From NCBI GenBank assembly GCA_963774555.1, contig CAVZFL010000002.1, positions 496,001 to 560,000 of the forward strand: a DNA stretch of 64,000 bases, in the 5' to 3' direction. This stretch comes from VRUE01 sp963774555. GTDB lineage: Bacteria; Actinomycetota; Thermoleophilia; Solirubrobacterales; 70-9. The notes beneath the pieces are model-generated. The model saw only the letters and a program-made list of their open reading frames with translations, made no database searches and was not told the DNA's origin. This document shows positions 53,641-63,404 of this stretch, piece by piece. Both the position numbers and the translations under genes were made by a program. Numbering within the stretch: position 1 is the stretch's first letter; each line of letters begins with the position of its first letter.

Positions 53641-53919
53641 ATCGGCTGCTTCGTCGTCCTCTTCGCCCTGATCTCGCCCCGCCTGGCGCTGTTCGCGCTC
53701 TGGCTCTTCAGCGACATGCTCAGCCATGCCTTCGAGAGCTGGTTCGTCCCCTTCCTCGGCTTCTTCCTGCTGCCCTGGACGACGCTCGCCTACGCGGTGA
53801 TGTGGAGCGCGGGCTCCAACGGCGTCCACGGCTTCGAGTGGTTCATCGTCATCCTCGCCTTCGTCTTCGACCTCGGCTCCTACAGCCAGGGCAGCCGGCG
53901 GCGTCGCGCCAGCGCTTAG
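53641..53919 (+). CDS. Small membrane protein, unknown function (start codon obscured)
   Basis: The open frame encodes about 92 residues with two or three membrane helices: 'GCFVVLFALISPRLALFALW', 'ESWFVPFLGFFLLPWTTLAY' and 'HGFEWFIVILAFVFDLGSYS', then a basic end. This resembles small conserved actinobacterial membrane proteins. The ATG at 53716 would delete the first helix; no standard start precedes 'IGCF', so a one-base error near 53635 or an unusual start is likely. It is divergent from msrA. Confidence 0.55.
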   Translation: MGCFVVLFALISPRLALFALWLFSDMLSHAFESWFVPFLGFFLLPWTTLAYAVMWSAGSNGVHGFEWFIVILAFVFDLGSYSQGSRRRRASA

Positions 53920-53941
53920 AGCGAGAGACGGCCGCGCAAGA

Positions 53942-54220
53942 TCAGTCCAGGAGCTGCTGGCCGACGTCGACCGGGTAGGCGACCCGCACGTGCGACTTGG
54001 AGACGACCATGAACGGGCGCTTCTCCACGTCCCCGCCCATCAGCGAGGCGACTTCGGCGTTGACCAACGGGATGAAGACCACGTCGACCCGATTGAGCGC
54101 GTCCGAGAAGCGACTCTTGTAGCCCTCCGGGGGCAGCGTCACGTCACCGACGATCCGCTGCCGGTCGGTTTCGAAGTGCACGCGTTCTACGCGCCGCTCT
54201 GTCTGCTGCCCCAACTCCAT
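53942..54220 (-). CDS. Conserved hypothetical protein (DUF6812-like)
   Basis: The 92-residue cytoplasmic protein reads 'RRVERVHFETDRQRIVGDVT', 'LPPEGYKSRFSDALNRVDVV' and 'FIPLVNAEVASLMGG', a small beta-rich domain found in many actinobacteria and related bacteria, sometimes called DUF6812. Function is unknown. It is intact and stands alone. The family label is tentative. Confidence 0.6.
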   Translation of the reverse strand: MELGQQTERRVERVHFETDRQRIVGDVTLPPEGYKSRFSDALNRVDVVFIPLVNAEVASLMGGDVEKRPFMVVSKSHVRVAYPVDVGQQLLD

Positions 54221-54292
54221 CTGAACGCAACTATCGGCACGTTCGCCGGCTCACCTGAGCGGACACCCGTCCAGGGGACATAACCTGACCGA

Positions 54293-54802
54293 TCAGCCGC
54301 CGGACCACGGCGTGCGACGCGGCACCCAGCGGGGGACATTGTGCTTGTAGGAGCGGTATTCCTGGCCAAATCGGCGCTCCAGTCCGGGCTCCTCGAAAAG
54401 CAGGAAGAAGGCGAAGTTGATTGCCAGAAACACCCCCATCCAGGCGACGATCCAAACCGAGCCCAGCAGGATTGCCTCGCCCGCCAGCGCTGCCGCAACA
54501 CCGCAAATCATCGGGTTGCGCACGTGACGGTACGGGCCGGCGACAACCAGCCTCGATGTCGGGTCCCATGGGGCCAGTGTGCCCCTGCCAATACGGCTGA
54601 ACAGTCGTACGGTCCAGAGCCAGATCGAGAACCCGCTCGCAATCAGGGCAATGCCGGCCATGCCAATGAGCAGCGCAATGGGCGCACCAAGCCCCCAGCC
54701 GACGTTTGCCCCTTCGACCGCCAGCAGGATCGCGACCGGCACGACGATCGTTGCGCTGCCTGGCAGTACGACGGCGGCCCGGGCCTGCCTCCACTGGCTC
54801 AT
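54293..54802 (-). CDS. Isoprenylcysteine carboxyl methyltransferase/PEMT-like membrane methyltransferase
   Basis: The 169-residue membrane protein has four or five helices and the SAM-binding C-terminal signature 'VVAGPYRHVRNPMICGVAAA' with 'EEPGLERRFGQEYRSYKHNV'. This pattern is shared by isoprenylcysteine methyltransferases and phospholipid N-methyltransferases. The acceptor is unknown in bacteria. The frame is intact. tRNA-Pro lies 34 bases upstream on the same strand. Confidence 0.85.
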   Translation of the reverse strand: MSQWRQARAAVVLPGSATIVVPVAILLAVEGANVGWGLGAPIALLIGMAGIALIASGFSIWLWTVRLFSRIGRGTLAPWDPTSRLVVAGPYRHVRNPMICGVAAALAGEAILLGSVWIVAWMGVFLAINFAFFLLFEEPGLERRFGQEYRSYKHNVPRWVPRRTPWSGG

Positions 54803-54836
54803 CGCCGCAGGCTACCCATGCGCTGCGCTTCGAAAA

Positions 54837-54910
54837 TCGGGGCGCCCGGATTCGAACCGGGGACCTCGGCCACCCAAAGGCCGCGCGCTACCAGGCTGCG
54901 CCACGCCCCG
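54837..54910 (-). tRNA. tRNA-Pro (TGG)
   Basis: The minus strand folds with acceptor CGGGGCG/CGCCCCG and discriminator A, D-arm GCGC..GCGC, anticodon loop TTTGGGT (anticodon TGG) and T-arm CCCGGTTCGAATCCGGG. C1 and A73 are typical of bacterial tRNA-Pro. CCA is not encoded. Confidence 0.95.
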
Positions 54911-54982
54911 AAGCGCCCAGTGTAGAGCGGTGCCCAGGACCGGGGGCGGCTCGGCGGGCGGCAATCGCTAGGTTTCGCCGCG

Positions 54983-56266
54983 ATGGCCGACGTCCAGCCG
55001 CTCAATGCGCTGCACTACGACCTCGACGCGGTCGGGTCGCTGCAGGACGTGGTGGCGCCGCCCTACGACGTGATCGACACCGCGATGCGGGCCGAGCTGC
55101 TGGCGCTCTCCCCCTACAACGCGGTCGCGGTCGACCTGCCCAAGCCCTACGGGGAGACCGGGCCGCAGGCCGAGGCCGAGGGCGATCCCTACGCCGGCGC
55201 GGCCCGCTCGATCGAGGCCTGGCAGCAGGCCGGCGCCCTCGTCGCCGACACCGAGCCGGCGATCTGGGCGATGGAGCAGGACTACACCGGGCCCGACGGC
55301 TCCAGCCACACCCGCCACGGCATCCTCGCCCGGGTTCGGGTCGAGGACTTCGAGACCGGCACGATCCTGCCCCACGAGCGCACCCTGCCCGGCCCAAAGC
55401 AGGACCGGCTCGAACTGATGCGGGCGACCCGCTACAACCTCTCGCCGATCTTCTCGCTGAGCACGATCGACCCCTGGCCGCTGGTCGCGCCGGAAACCGC
55501 GACGCTCGAGCCCTGGGGCGAAGCCACCGACGCCGCCGGCACCGTCACCCGGGTCTGGCGCCTGCCGATGCTGAGCGAAGACATCCCGGAGCTGCTCGCC
55601 GAGCGCCCAGCTGCTGATCGCCGACGGCCACCACCGCTACGAGACCGCGATCGCCTACCGCGACGAGGTCGGCGGCGAGGGCCCGCACAACTACACGCTG
55701 ATGGCGCTGACCGGGCTCGACGATCCCGGCCTCTCGGTCTTCCCCACCCACCGCCTGCTCTCCGGCTTCGCCGACGACCCCGAGCGCCAGCGCGGCCTCG
55801 GCGAGGGCCTGCGCGAGCTCTTCGACGTGACCGAGGTCGACGACGACCGACTCGACCCGCTCGGCGAGGAGGGGGTCGGCGTCTTCGGCCTCTACGACTC
55901 CCACCACAAGCGCGCCTTCCGCCTGCGCCTCAAGGACACGGCGCGAGCTGGATCGCCAGCTCGCGGGCCAGCCCGAGGCCTACCGCCGGCTCGACGCGGC
56001 GATCCTCGAGACCTTGGTCCTCAAGGGCATCGCCGGCCTCAGCGAAGACGACATCCTCGCCAAGCGCGGGCTCGGCTACGCCAAGAGCGTCGAGGACTCG
56101 CTGGCGGCTGCTCGACGAGGGCGCCTACGACGTCGCCTTCATCCTGCGCCCGATCCCGGTCGACCAGATCAAGGCGATCTGCGAAAGCGACGCCAACATG
56201 CCGCCGAAGTCGACCTACTTCTACCCCAAGGTCCTGACCGGCCTGGTCTTCAACCCGCTCGCCTGA
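54983..56266 (+). CDS. DUF1015 family protein (frame broken three times)
   Basis: Frame-corrected, a roughly 425-residue DUF1015 protein: N-terminal 'ALHYDLDAVGSLQDVVAPPY', 'LPHERTLPGPKQDRLELMRA', central 'LIADGHHRYETAIAYRDE', and C-terminal 'VAFILRPIPVDQIKAICESD' with 'MPPKSTYFYPKVLTGLVFNP'. The family is widespread and of unknown function, with a suggested kinase-like HHRYETA motif. Extra bases lie in the C run at 55608-55610, near 55946 and near 56110. It is the first of a compact plus-strand run. Confidence 0.85.
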   Translation: MADVQPLNALHYDLDAVGSLQDVVAPPYDVIDTAMRAELLALSPYNAVAVDLPKPYGETGPQAEAEGDPYAGAARSIEAWQQAGALVADTEPAIWAMEQDYTGPDGSSHTRHGILARVRVEDFETGTILPHERTLPGPKQDRLELMRATRYNLSPIFSLSTIDPWPLVAPETATLEPWGEATDAAGTVTRVWRLPMLSEDIPELLAERPAADRRRPPPLRDRDRLPRRGRRRGPAQLHADGADRARRSRPLGLPHPPPALRLRRRPRAPARPRRGPARALRRDRGRRRPTRPARRGGGRRLRPLRLPPQARLPPAPQGHGASWIASSRASPRPTAGSTRRSSRPWSSRASPASAKTTSSPSAGSATPRASRTRWRLLDEGAYDVAFILRPIPVDQIKAICESDANMPPKSTYFYPKVLTGLVFNPLA

Positions 56267-56288
56267 GGCGGCGTAGGATCTTCCAGCG

Positions 56289-56859
56289 GTGAAGATCTAC
56301 ACCAAGAAGGGCGACGACGGGACGACCTCGCTCTGGTACGGCGGCCGCGTCCCCAAGCACCACGGCCGCACCGAGGCCTACGGCTCGCTCGACGAGGCCT
56401 GCTCGCAGCTCGGCGTCGCCCGCGCCCTCTGCGATGCCGGCGAGGCCGAGCTCGCCGCCGACATCCTCCGCCTCCAGGACGACCTCTTCGTCGCCGGCGC
56501 CGAGCTGGCGACCGCGCCCGAGGCGGCCGAGCGGCTCGAAGACGGGATCAGCCGCACCACCGAGGAGATGGTCGCCGAGCTCGAGCAGCGGATCGACCGC
56601 TACATGAGCGAGGTCGAGCTGCCGCCGCAAGTTCGTCATCCCGGGCGGCAACCAGCTCTCCGCCCAGCTCGACGTCGCCCGCACCGCGATCCGCCGCGCC
56701 GAGCGCCGCATCGCCGCGCTCGCCGAGGAAGGCGAGCTGGCCAGCGAGACCGTGATCCACTTCGTCAACCGCGCCTCCGACCTCGCCTACGCGATGGCCC
56801 GCTTCGCCGACGTCGACGATCCGGCGCTGTTCGAGGGCCGGCGCAAGTCGCAGGCATGA
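56289..56859 (+). CDS. ATP:cob(I)alamin adenosyltransferase, PduO type (one frame break)
   Basis: Frame-corrected, about 189 residues: ATP site 'KIYTKKGDDGTTSLWYGGRV', 'KHHGRTEAYGSLDEACSQLG', 'FVIPGGNQLSAQLDVARTAI' and 'FVNRASDLAYAMAR'. It attaches the adenosyl group to corrinoid to make coenzyme B12. One extra base near 56629 breaks the frame. The start is GTG 56289. The stop overlaps the OsmC start by ATGA. B12-dependent partners are not in the window. Confidence 0.88.
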
Positions 56860-57254
56860 AGGTCACGGCCCGCCGCCGCAATGGCTTCACCCACGAGATC
56901 GAGATCGAAGGCGGCCACACGCTCGTCGTCGACGAGCCGCGCGACGCGGGCGGCAACGACGCCGGCCCCTCCCCCACCCGCCTCGTCGCCGCCGGCCTCG
57001 CCGGCTGCATCGCGGTGACGATCGAGATGTACGCGGAGCGCAAGGGCTGGGACATCGGCCCGGTCGAGGTCGACGTCGACGTCGAGTACGACGACTTCGC
57101 GCCGCTCTCCTTCGCCGTCACCCTGCGTCTGGCCGCGGAGCTGAGCGACGAGCAGCGCCAGCGCCTGCTCGTCATCGCCGGCAAGTGCCCGGTGCACAAG
57201 CTGCTCGCCGGGGAGACCGAGGTCGTCATCTCCGACCGGGTCGAGGCGCTCTGA
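56856..57254 (+). CDS. OsmC/Ohr-family peroxidase-like protein
   Basis: The 132-residue protein has both redox cysteines of the family: 'LVAAGLAGCIAVTIEMYAER' and 'VIAGKCPVHKLLAGETEV'. OsmC proteins reduce organic hydroperoxides using lipoyl or other thiols. The N-terminal beta-hairpin 'FTHEIEIEGGHTLVVDEP' is typical. It overlaps the adenosyltransferase stop (ATGA) and the SDR start (TGATG), so it lies in an operon. The frame is intact. Confidence 0.88.
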   Translation: MKVTARRRNGFTHEIEIEGGHTLVVDEPRDAGGNDAGPSPTRLVAAGLAGCIAVTIEMYAERKGWDIGPVEVDVDVEYDDFAPLSFAVTLRLAAELSDEQRQRLLVIAGKCPVHKLLAGETEVVISDRVEAL

Positions 57255-58065
57255 TGGACCTCGGCCTGGCGGGGCGCGCCTGCGTCGTCACCGGCGCCAG
57301 CCGCGGGATCGGCGCGGAGACGGCACGGCTGCTCTGCGCCGAGGGGGCGAACGTGCTGCTGGTGGCGCGCGACGAGGAGCGGCTGCGAGCAGCGGCCGGG
57401 GCCGCGGCTGCCGGCGCCGAGGCGGGCAGCGTCGAGATCGCTCAGCCTCGACGTCACCGCGGCGGACGCCGGCGAGCAGATGCTCGCGGCGGCGACGGAG
57501 CGCTTCGGCTCCCTCGACGTCCTCGTCAACAACGCCGGCGCCGCCCAGTGGCGCCACCTCGACGAGGTGCCCGAGGAGGACTGGTACGCCCAGTACGAGC
57601 TCAACGTGATGGCGCCGCTGCGGGCGATGCGGGCGGTCGCACCGGCGATGGCCGAGCGCGGCTGGGGCCGCATCGTCAACGTCTGCTCGACCGCCGGCAA
57701 GCGTCCCTCGGCGTCGATGCCCGAGTACTCGGTGGCGAAGGCGGCCGAGCTCTCGCTCTCCCGCCTCTTCGCCGACCGCTACGCGAAGCAGCGGCGTCCT
57801 CGTCAACGCGATCTGCCCCGGCCCGGTCGAAGTCGGAGATGTGGATGGAGCCGGGCGGCCTGCTCGACCAGTCGCACGCGATGTCGCGGCGCGGCGAGCC
57901 GCGAGGAGGCGCTCGCCGAAGCCGGCGCCAAGCGCCCGATCGGCCGCCTCGCCGAGGTCGGCGAGATCGCCGCCGCGATCGTCTTCCTCTGCTCCGAGCG
58001 CGCCTCCTACGTCGGCCGGCGCCGCCTGGTCGGTGGACGGCGGCACCGTCCAGGTGATCATTTGA
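57254..58065 (+). CDS. Short-chain dehydrogenase/reductase (frame broken several times)
   Basis: Frame-corrected, about 268 residues: cofactor motif 'ACVVTGASRGIGAETARLL', 'LVARDEERL', 'LDVLVNNAGAAQWRHLDEVP', catalytic 'VCSTAGKRPSASMPEYSVAK' (Ser, Tyr, Lys) and the C-terminal 'WSVDGGTVQVI'. Breaks lie near 57442, 57795, 57830, 57900 and 58018. The long insertion with 'EMWMEPGGLLDQSHAMSRRG' is typical of one 3-oxoacyl-reductase-like subgroup. It is coupled to OsmC. The palindromic element B begins 5 bases after its stop. Confidence 0.8.
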
Positions 58066-58070
58066 GCTGC

Positions 58071-58114
58071 CTGTGGCGACTTACCCCTTGTATATGACGG
58101 GTAAGGCGCCACAG
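58071..58114. repeat. Palindromic element B (REP-like), 16-bp arms with one mismatch
   Basis: CTGTGGCGACTTACCC (58071-58086) pairs with GGGTAAGGCGCCACAG (58099-58114), 15 of 16 positions, with a 12-base loop. It begins 5 bases after the SDR stop and its loop holds the likely ATG of the NUDIX gene. The inner half is the same as element A at 25524-25568. Confidence 0.7.
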
Positions 58115-58610
58115 TCGATCGACGCCGCCGTCCTGCTGCCGCTCTACGGCTGGCCGGACGACGAACCCGGCCTGGTCTTCACCGAGCGGCGCGCCGACAT
58201 GCGCCGCCACGCGGGCGAGATCTCCTTCCCCGGCGGGCGGCGGGACGACGGCGATGCCGACCTCGCCGCCACCGCCCTGCGCGAGGCGGAGGAGGAGATC
58301 GGGCTCGACCCCGCCGCCGTCGAGCTCGGCGAGGAGCTGCCGCCGACCAGCACCTTCGTCACCGGCTACCGCATCCACCCCTTCGTCGGCCGCATCCCCC
58401 ACCCCGGCGAGCTCGACCTGCGAGCCCAACCCGGCCGAGGTCGAGACCGTGCTCACCTTCTCGCTCGACGGTCCTGCACGAGAGCTACGCGATGCGCCGC
58501 CTGATCCGCCGCGGCGTCCCCATCCACACCCCGACCTACGAGGTCGAAGGTCACCTGATCTGGGGCGCCACCGCGCGGATCCTGGCGACCTACTCGACCG
58601 CTTCGATTAG
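58094..58610 (+). CDS. NUDIX hydrolase, CoA-pyrophosphatase-like (frame broken)
   Basis: Frame-corrected, about 175 residues with a complete NUDIX box 'GEISFPGGRRDDGDADLAAT' followed by 'ALREAEEEIGLD', and the preceding 'FTERRADMRRHAGE' of CoA pyrophosphatases. It would hydrolyse CoA, acyl-CoA or NDP-X compounds. Breaks lie near 58424, 58475 and 58590. The end 'ARILATLLDRFD' is typical. ATG 58094 lies in the loop of palindrome B, so structure may affect initiation; GTG 58073 is an alternative. It converges with the peroxiredoxin gene. Confidence 0.8.
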
Positions 58611-59279
58611 ACCTTCTCGGCCTCTGACTGCGGGACGATGCGGATGTAGGGACGCGGGCTCCTCCCAGCCGTCCGGGTAGGTCTCCTTCGCCTCGTCGTT
58701 GGAGACCGAGCCGGCGATGATCACGTCGTCGCCCTGCTGCCACTGGGCCGGGGTCGCGACTTTGTGCTTGGCGGTGAGCTGCAGCGAGTCGATCACGCGC
58801 AGGACCTCGTCGAAGTTGCGCCCGGTCGTCATCGGGTAGACGAGGATCAGTTTGATCTTCTTGTCGGGGCCGATGACGAAGACGTTGCGCACGGTCTGGT
58901 TGTCGGCCGGCGTGCGGTCCTCGGCGCTGCCCGAGACGTCGCCCGGCAGCATCCCGTAGAGCCTGGCGACGTTGAAGTCGGTGTCGCTGATGATCGGGTA
59001 GTTGGGCGCCGTGCCCTGCGTGTCCTCGATGTCCTTCGCCCACTCCTCGTGCCGGTCGAGCGGGTCGATCGAGAGGCCGATGATCTTCACGCCGCGCTTG
59101 GCGAACTCGGGCTCGATGCTCGCCATGTAGCCGAGCTCGGTCGTGCAGACCGGGGTGAAGTCCTTCGGGTGCGAGAACAGCACCGCCCAGGAGTCGCCGA
59201 TCCAGTCGTGGAACTTGATCCGGCCCTCGGTCGTCTCGGCCTCGAAATCGGGTGCTACGTCGCCAAGTTGCAGCGCCAT
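58607..59279 (-). CDS. 1-Cys peroxiredoxin (Prx6 type; one late frame break)
   Basis: About 223 residues with peroxidatic Cys in 'HPKDFTPVCTTELGYMASIE', 'GLSIDPLDRHEEWAKDIE', 'RNVFVIGPDKKIKLILVYPM' and 'GRNFDEVLRVIDSLQL'. It reduces hydrogen and organic peroxides. One extra C near 58660 diverts the last residues; corrected, it ends 'YPDGWEEPRPYIRIVPQ' plus a short tail with stop at 58607-58609, overlapping the NUDIX stop tail to tail. A near-identical C-terminal fragment survives at 28097-28169. Confidence 0.92.
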
Positions 59280-59337
59280 CGGACCAGCTCCTTTCGCTAC
59301 TGCGTTTAGGCGTATTACCTTAATTCCCTATCCGAGT

Positions 59338-59793
59338 TTAGAGATATCGATTCTGCCGGTCCAGCGACGCGTCGACCGGGATGCGCCAGCCGCTCCGCAG
59401 GTCTCCCGCGCGGCTCGAGCGTCCGCCGCGCGCGCAGGATCGCGGCGTCGACGCTGCCGCTCCGCCTCGTAGACGAAGCGCGCGCACCGGCGTTTCGACC
59501 AGCCGTTCGAGCAAGCGCTCCAGCCGCGGGCCGTGGATCGCCTCGAGCTGCTCCGGGGTCGCCCTCGGCGGAGCCGAGCAGCCAGTAGACGACGGTGACG
59601 TCGCCGACCAAGTCGAGCACCGTCGCCGGGACGCTCGGGGTCGGCGAGCGCCGGCTCGATCCCCGCCGCCTCGATCGCCGCCAGGCCCTCCTCGCGGCGG
59701 CTCGTCCCGCGCACCGCCCAGCCCTCGTCCAGCAACCGCTCGCCGAGCGAGCCGCCCGCGGCAGCCGCAGCCGACGATCAGCGCCCGCGCCAC
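59338..59793 (-). CDS. Short NAD-dependent epimerase-like protein (frame broken)
   Basis: Frame-corrected, about 150 residues: Rossmann start 'ALIVGCGCRG' and 'SLGERLLDEGWAVRGTSRRE', 'GLAAIEAAGIEPALADPERP', 'VGDVTVVYWLLGSA', 'IHGPRLERLLERLVETPVRA', ending 'WRIPVDASLDRQNRYL'. This is a compact atypical SDR, shorter than classical epimerases. The reaction is unknown. Several single-base breaks occur (near 59757, 59633, 59565, 59460 and 59400). GTG 59793 follows 11 bases after the upstream stop. Confidence 0.65.
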   Translation of the reverse strand: MARALIVGCGCRGRLARRAVAGRGLGGARDEPPRGGPGGDRGGGDRAGARRPRASRRRCSTWSATSPSSTGCSAPPRATPEQLEAIHGPRLERLLERLVETPVRALRLRGGAAASTPRSCARGGRSSRAGDLRSGWRIPVDASLDRQNRYL

Positions 59794-59804
59794 GCGCCTC
59801 GCCC

Positions 59805-60098
59805 TCAGGCCTCGGACGGGTCGCCGGCGCAGCCGCTCCAGCTCCTCCTCTTCGACCTCGGCGCGCAGCTTGCTGCTCGTCGAGCTCGGCGGCGCCGCGG
59901 CGGCGCCGCATCTCGTTCTGCGCCTCGAGCATCTGCTGCACGTCGTCGATTTCGTTCTGCGCCTCGAGTTCGGGGCTGCGGGTCGGCTTCCAGTCGACGC
60001 AGCTCGGCGTTGCTGCCCTCGTAGAAGTGGCTCGATCAGGACGAGGACGCCGATGATGACGCAGCCAGCATGCCGACGGTGAGAAGGACGAAACCCAT
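59805..60098 (-). CDS. Membrane-anchored coiled-coil protein (frame broken)
   Basis: Frame-corrected, about 96 residues: an N-terminal membrane helix 'GFVLLTVGMLA' and 'VIIGVLVLI', then a charged helix 'EGSNAELRRLEADPQPELEA', 'QNEIDDVQQMLEAQNEMRRR' and 'KLRAEVEEEELERLRGDPSE'. The helix would form a coiled coil at the membrane. No family is recognised. It is upstream of the epimerase-like gene and divergent from the thiolase operon. Confidence 0.5.
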
Positions 60099-60147
60099 GG
60101 GCGCAGAGGATACGCCGCGAGCCGCGCGTCGCCTTTAATTCCCGCCT

Positions 60148-61357
<1,210 letters not shown>

Positions 61358-61399
61358 GATAGCCTCGCCATGGCGACGGCGATGACGAGCCTGCCACCG

Positions 61400-62197
61400 A
61401 TGACTGACTGAAGAGCTGGCAAGCGTCGACGGGCGCGATCGCGCCGACCGCCGAGGCGATGGTGCCGCTCAAGGACGACGGGCTCTACCGCGGCGACGGC
61501 GCCTTCGAGGTGATCCGGCTCTACGAGGGCAGGCCGTTCGCGCTCGCCGACCACCTCGACCGGCTGGAGCGCTCCGGCGCCGCGATCGAGCTCGAGTTCG
61601 ACCGGGCCGCGCTGGAGAGCGAGATCGACGGCGCTGCTGGCCGAGCTGGGCGACGCCGGACGGGCAGCTGCGGCTGATCGTCACCCGCGGCGGGCGCCGC
61701 CTCGCGATGACCGAGCCGATCCCCGCCGCACGCCGAGACGCGTCGAGCGTCGCCACCGTCACCTACAGCCCGACCGTGATCCTCAACGGCGTCAAGTCGC
61801 TCTCCTACGCGGCCAACATGCAGGCGACGCGGCTGGCGAAGGCCCAGGGCGCCGACGAGGCGGTGCTGGTGCACGCCCGACGGGACCGTGCTCGAGCCGC
61901 CCACCTCGTCGATCTTCTGGGTCTCCCCGCAGGGCGGCCTGCGCACCCCGGCGCTCGACGTCGGCGTGCTCGAGTCGATCACCCGCGACCGCCTGGTCAA
62001 GGCGCTGCACGTCGAGGAGGGCGCCTGGCCGGTCGCCGACCTGCGCGCCGCCCGCGAGGCCTTCCTCGCCTCGACCACGCGCGAGATCCAGGCCGTCTCC
62101 GCGATCGACGGCAGCCGCGCTGCCCGAGGCCCCCGGCCCGCGCACCCGCGAAGCGCAGGAGGCCTTCGCGGCGACCCTCGGAGCGAGAGCTTCATGA
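61400..62197 (+). CDS. Class IV PLP enzyme (aminodeoxychorismate lyase/branched-chain aminotransferase-like; frame broken)
   Basis: Frame-corrected, about 260 residues: 'VPLKDDGLYRGDGAFEVIRL', 'LADHLDRLERSGAAIELEFD', 'LRLIVTRGGRRLAMTEPIP', the PLP-lysine region 'LNGVKSLSYAANMQATRLAK', 'TVLEPPTSSIFWV' and 'LDVGVLESITRDRLVKAL'. Lyase and transaminase members cannot be separated from these motifs. The start is uncertain: ATG 61400 needs a small frame change to reach the body. Breaks occur near 61433, 61635, 61660, 61730, 61880 and 62121. Its place in a beta-oxidation operon is unusual. Confidence 0.75.
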
Positions 62198-62230
62198 CCA
62201 ACGACAGCAACCGAGAAAGCAAGGAGCGAG

Positions 62231-63401
62231 ATGGACTTCCAGTTGAGCGACGAGCAGCGGCTGATCTCCGAAACGGCGCGGGAATTCGCCGACAAGGAGA
62301 TCGTCCCGCGGGTCAAGGAGAACGACCGCGCCGCCCGCTTCGACCGCGAGCTGGCGAGCAAGCTGGGCGAGGTCGGCTACCTCGGCGCCCCGGTCGCCGA
62401 GGAGTACGGCGGCCGCGGCCTCGACTACATCGGCTACGGGCTGATCGTCGAGCAGGTCGGCCGCGCCGACTCCTCCGCCCGCACCGTCGTCTCCGTGCAG
62501 ACCTCGCTCGTCGCCGGCTCGATCGAGAAGTGGGGGACCGAGGAGCAGAAGCAGAAGTGGCTGCCGCGGCTCTGCTCGGGCGAGGCGCTCGGCTGCTTCG
62601 GCCTGACCGAGCCCGACACCGGCTCCGACGCCGCCAACCTGCGCACGCGCGCGACCAAGACCGACTCGCGGCTGGTCGATCAGCGGCCAGAAGATGTGGA
62701 TCTCGCTCGGCAACTTCTCCGAGGTGGCGCTGATCTTCGCCCAGACCGACCCCGAGAAGAAGCACCGCGGCCTCGCCTGCTTCCTCGTCCCCACCGACAG
62801 CGAGGGCTTCACCACGCAGGAGATCCACGGCAAGCTCGGCCTGCGCTCCTCCGACACCGCCGAGCTCTCGCTCGACGGCGTCGAGGTCGGCGAGGACGCG
62901 ATGCTGGGCGAGATCGGCGACGGCTTCAAGGTCGCGATGAGCGCCCTCGACAACGGCCGCTACAGCGTCGCCGCCGGCTGCGTCGGCATCTGCGACGGCT
63001 GCGTCGACGCCTCGGTCGCCTACGCCAAGGAGCGCAAGCAGTTCGGCGTCCCGCTGGCCCGCTTCCAGCTGGTCCAGGAGATGATCGCCGACATGATCCT
63101 CAAGCGCGACGCCAGCCGGATGCTGGTCTACCGCGCCGGCGTGCTCAAGGACGAAGGCAAGCCGAACACGATGGAGACCTCGGTGGCGAAGCTCTACGCG
63201 ACCGAGTCGGCGGTCGAATGCGCCAACCTGGCGATCCAGGTCCACGGCGGCGCCGGCTACGTCGACGACTACCCGGTCGAGCGCTACCTGCGCGACGCCC
63301 GCGTCACGACCCTGTACGAGGGCACCTCGCAGATCCAGAAGCTGATCATCGGCCGCGCCGCGACCGGGATCAACGCGATGACGCCGATGGAGGCCGAGTA
63401 G
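62231..63401 (+). CDS. Acyl-CoA dehydrogenase (one frame break)
   Basis: Frame-corrected, about 390 residues. It opens 'DFQLSDEQRLISETAREFAD', has 'CFGLTEPDTGSDAANLRTRA', 'GQKMWISLGNFSEVALIFAQ' and 'YAKERKQFGVPLARFQLVQE', and the catalytic Glu in 'VTTLYEGTSQIQKLIIGRAA'. It desaturates acyl-CoA in beta-oxidation. One extra G at about 62678 is the only break. ATG 62231 follows AAGGAGCG. It is more like short-chain/butyryl enzymes than the dehydrogenase at 36637. The hydratase starts 3 bases after its stop. Confidence 0.92.
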
Positions 63402-63404
63402 CCG

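Noticed and set aside
54706..55617. Plus-strand frame with 'RIRTGDLGHPKAARYQ'
   Set aside because: Antisense of tRNA-Pro joined to an out-of-frame reading of the DUF1015 gene.
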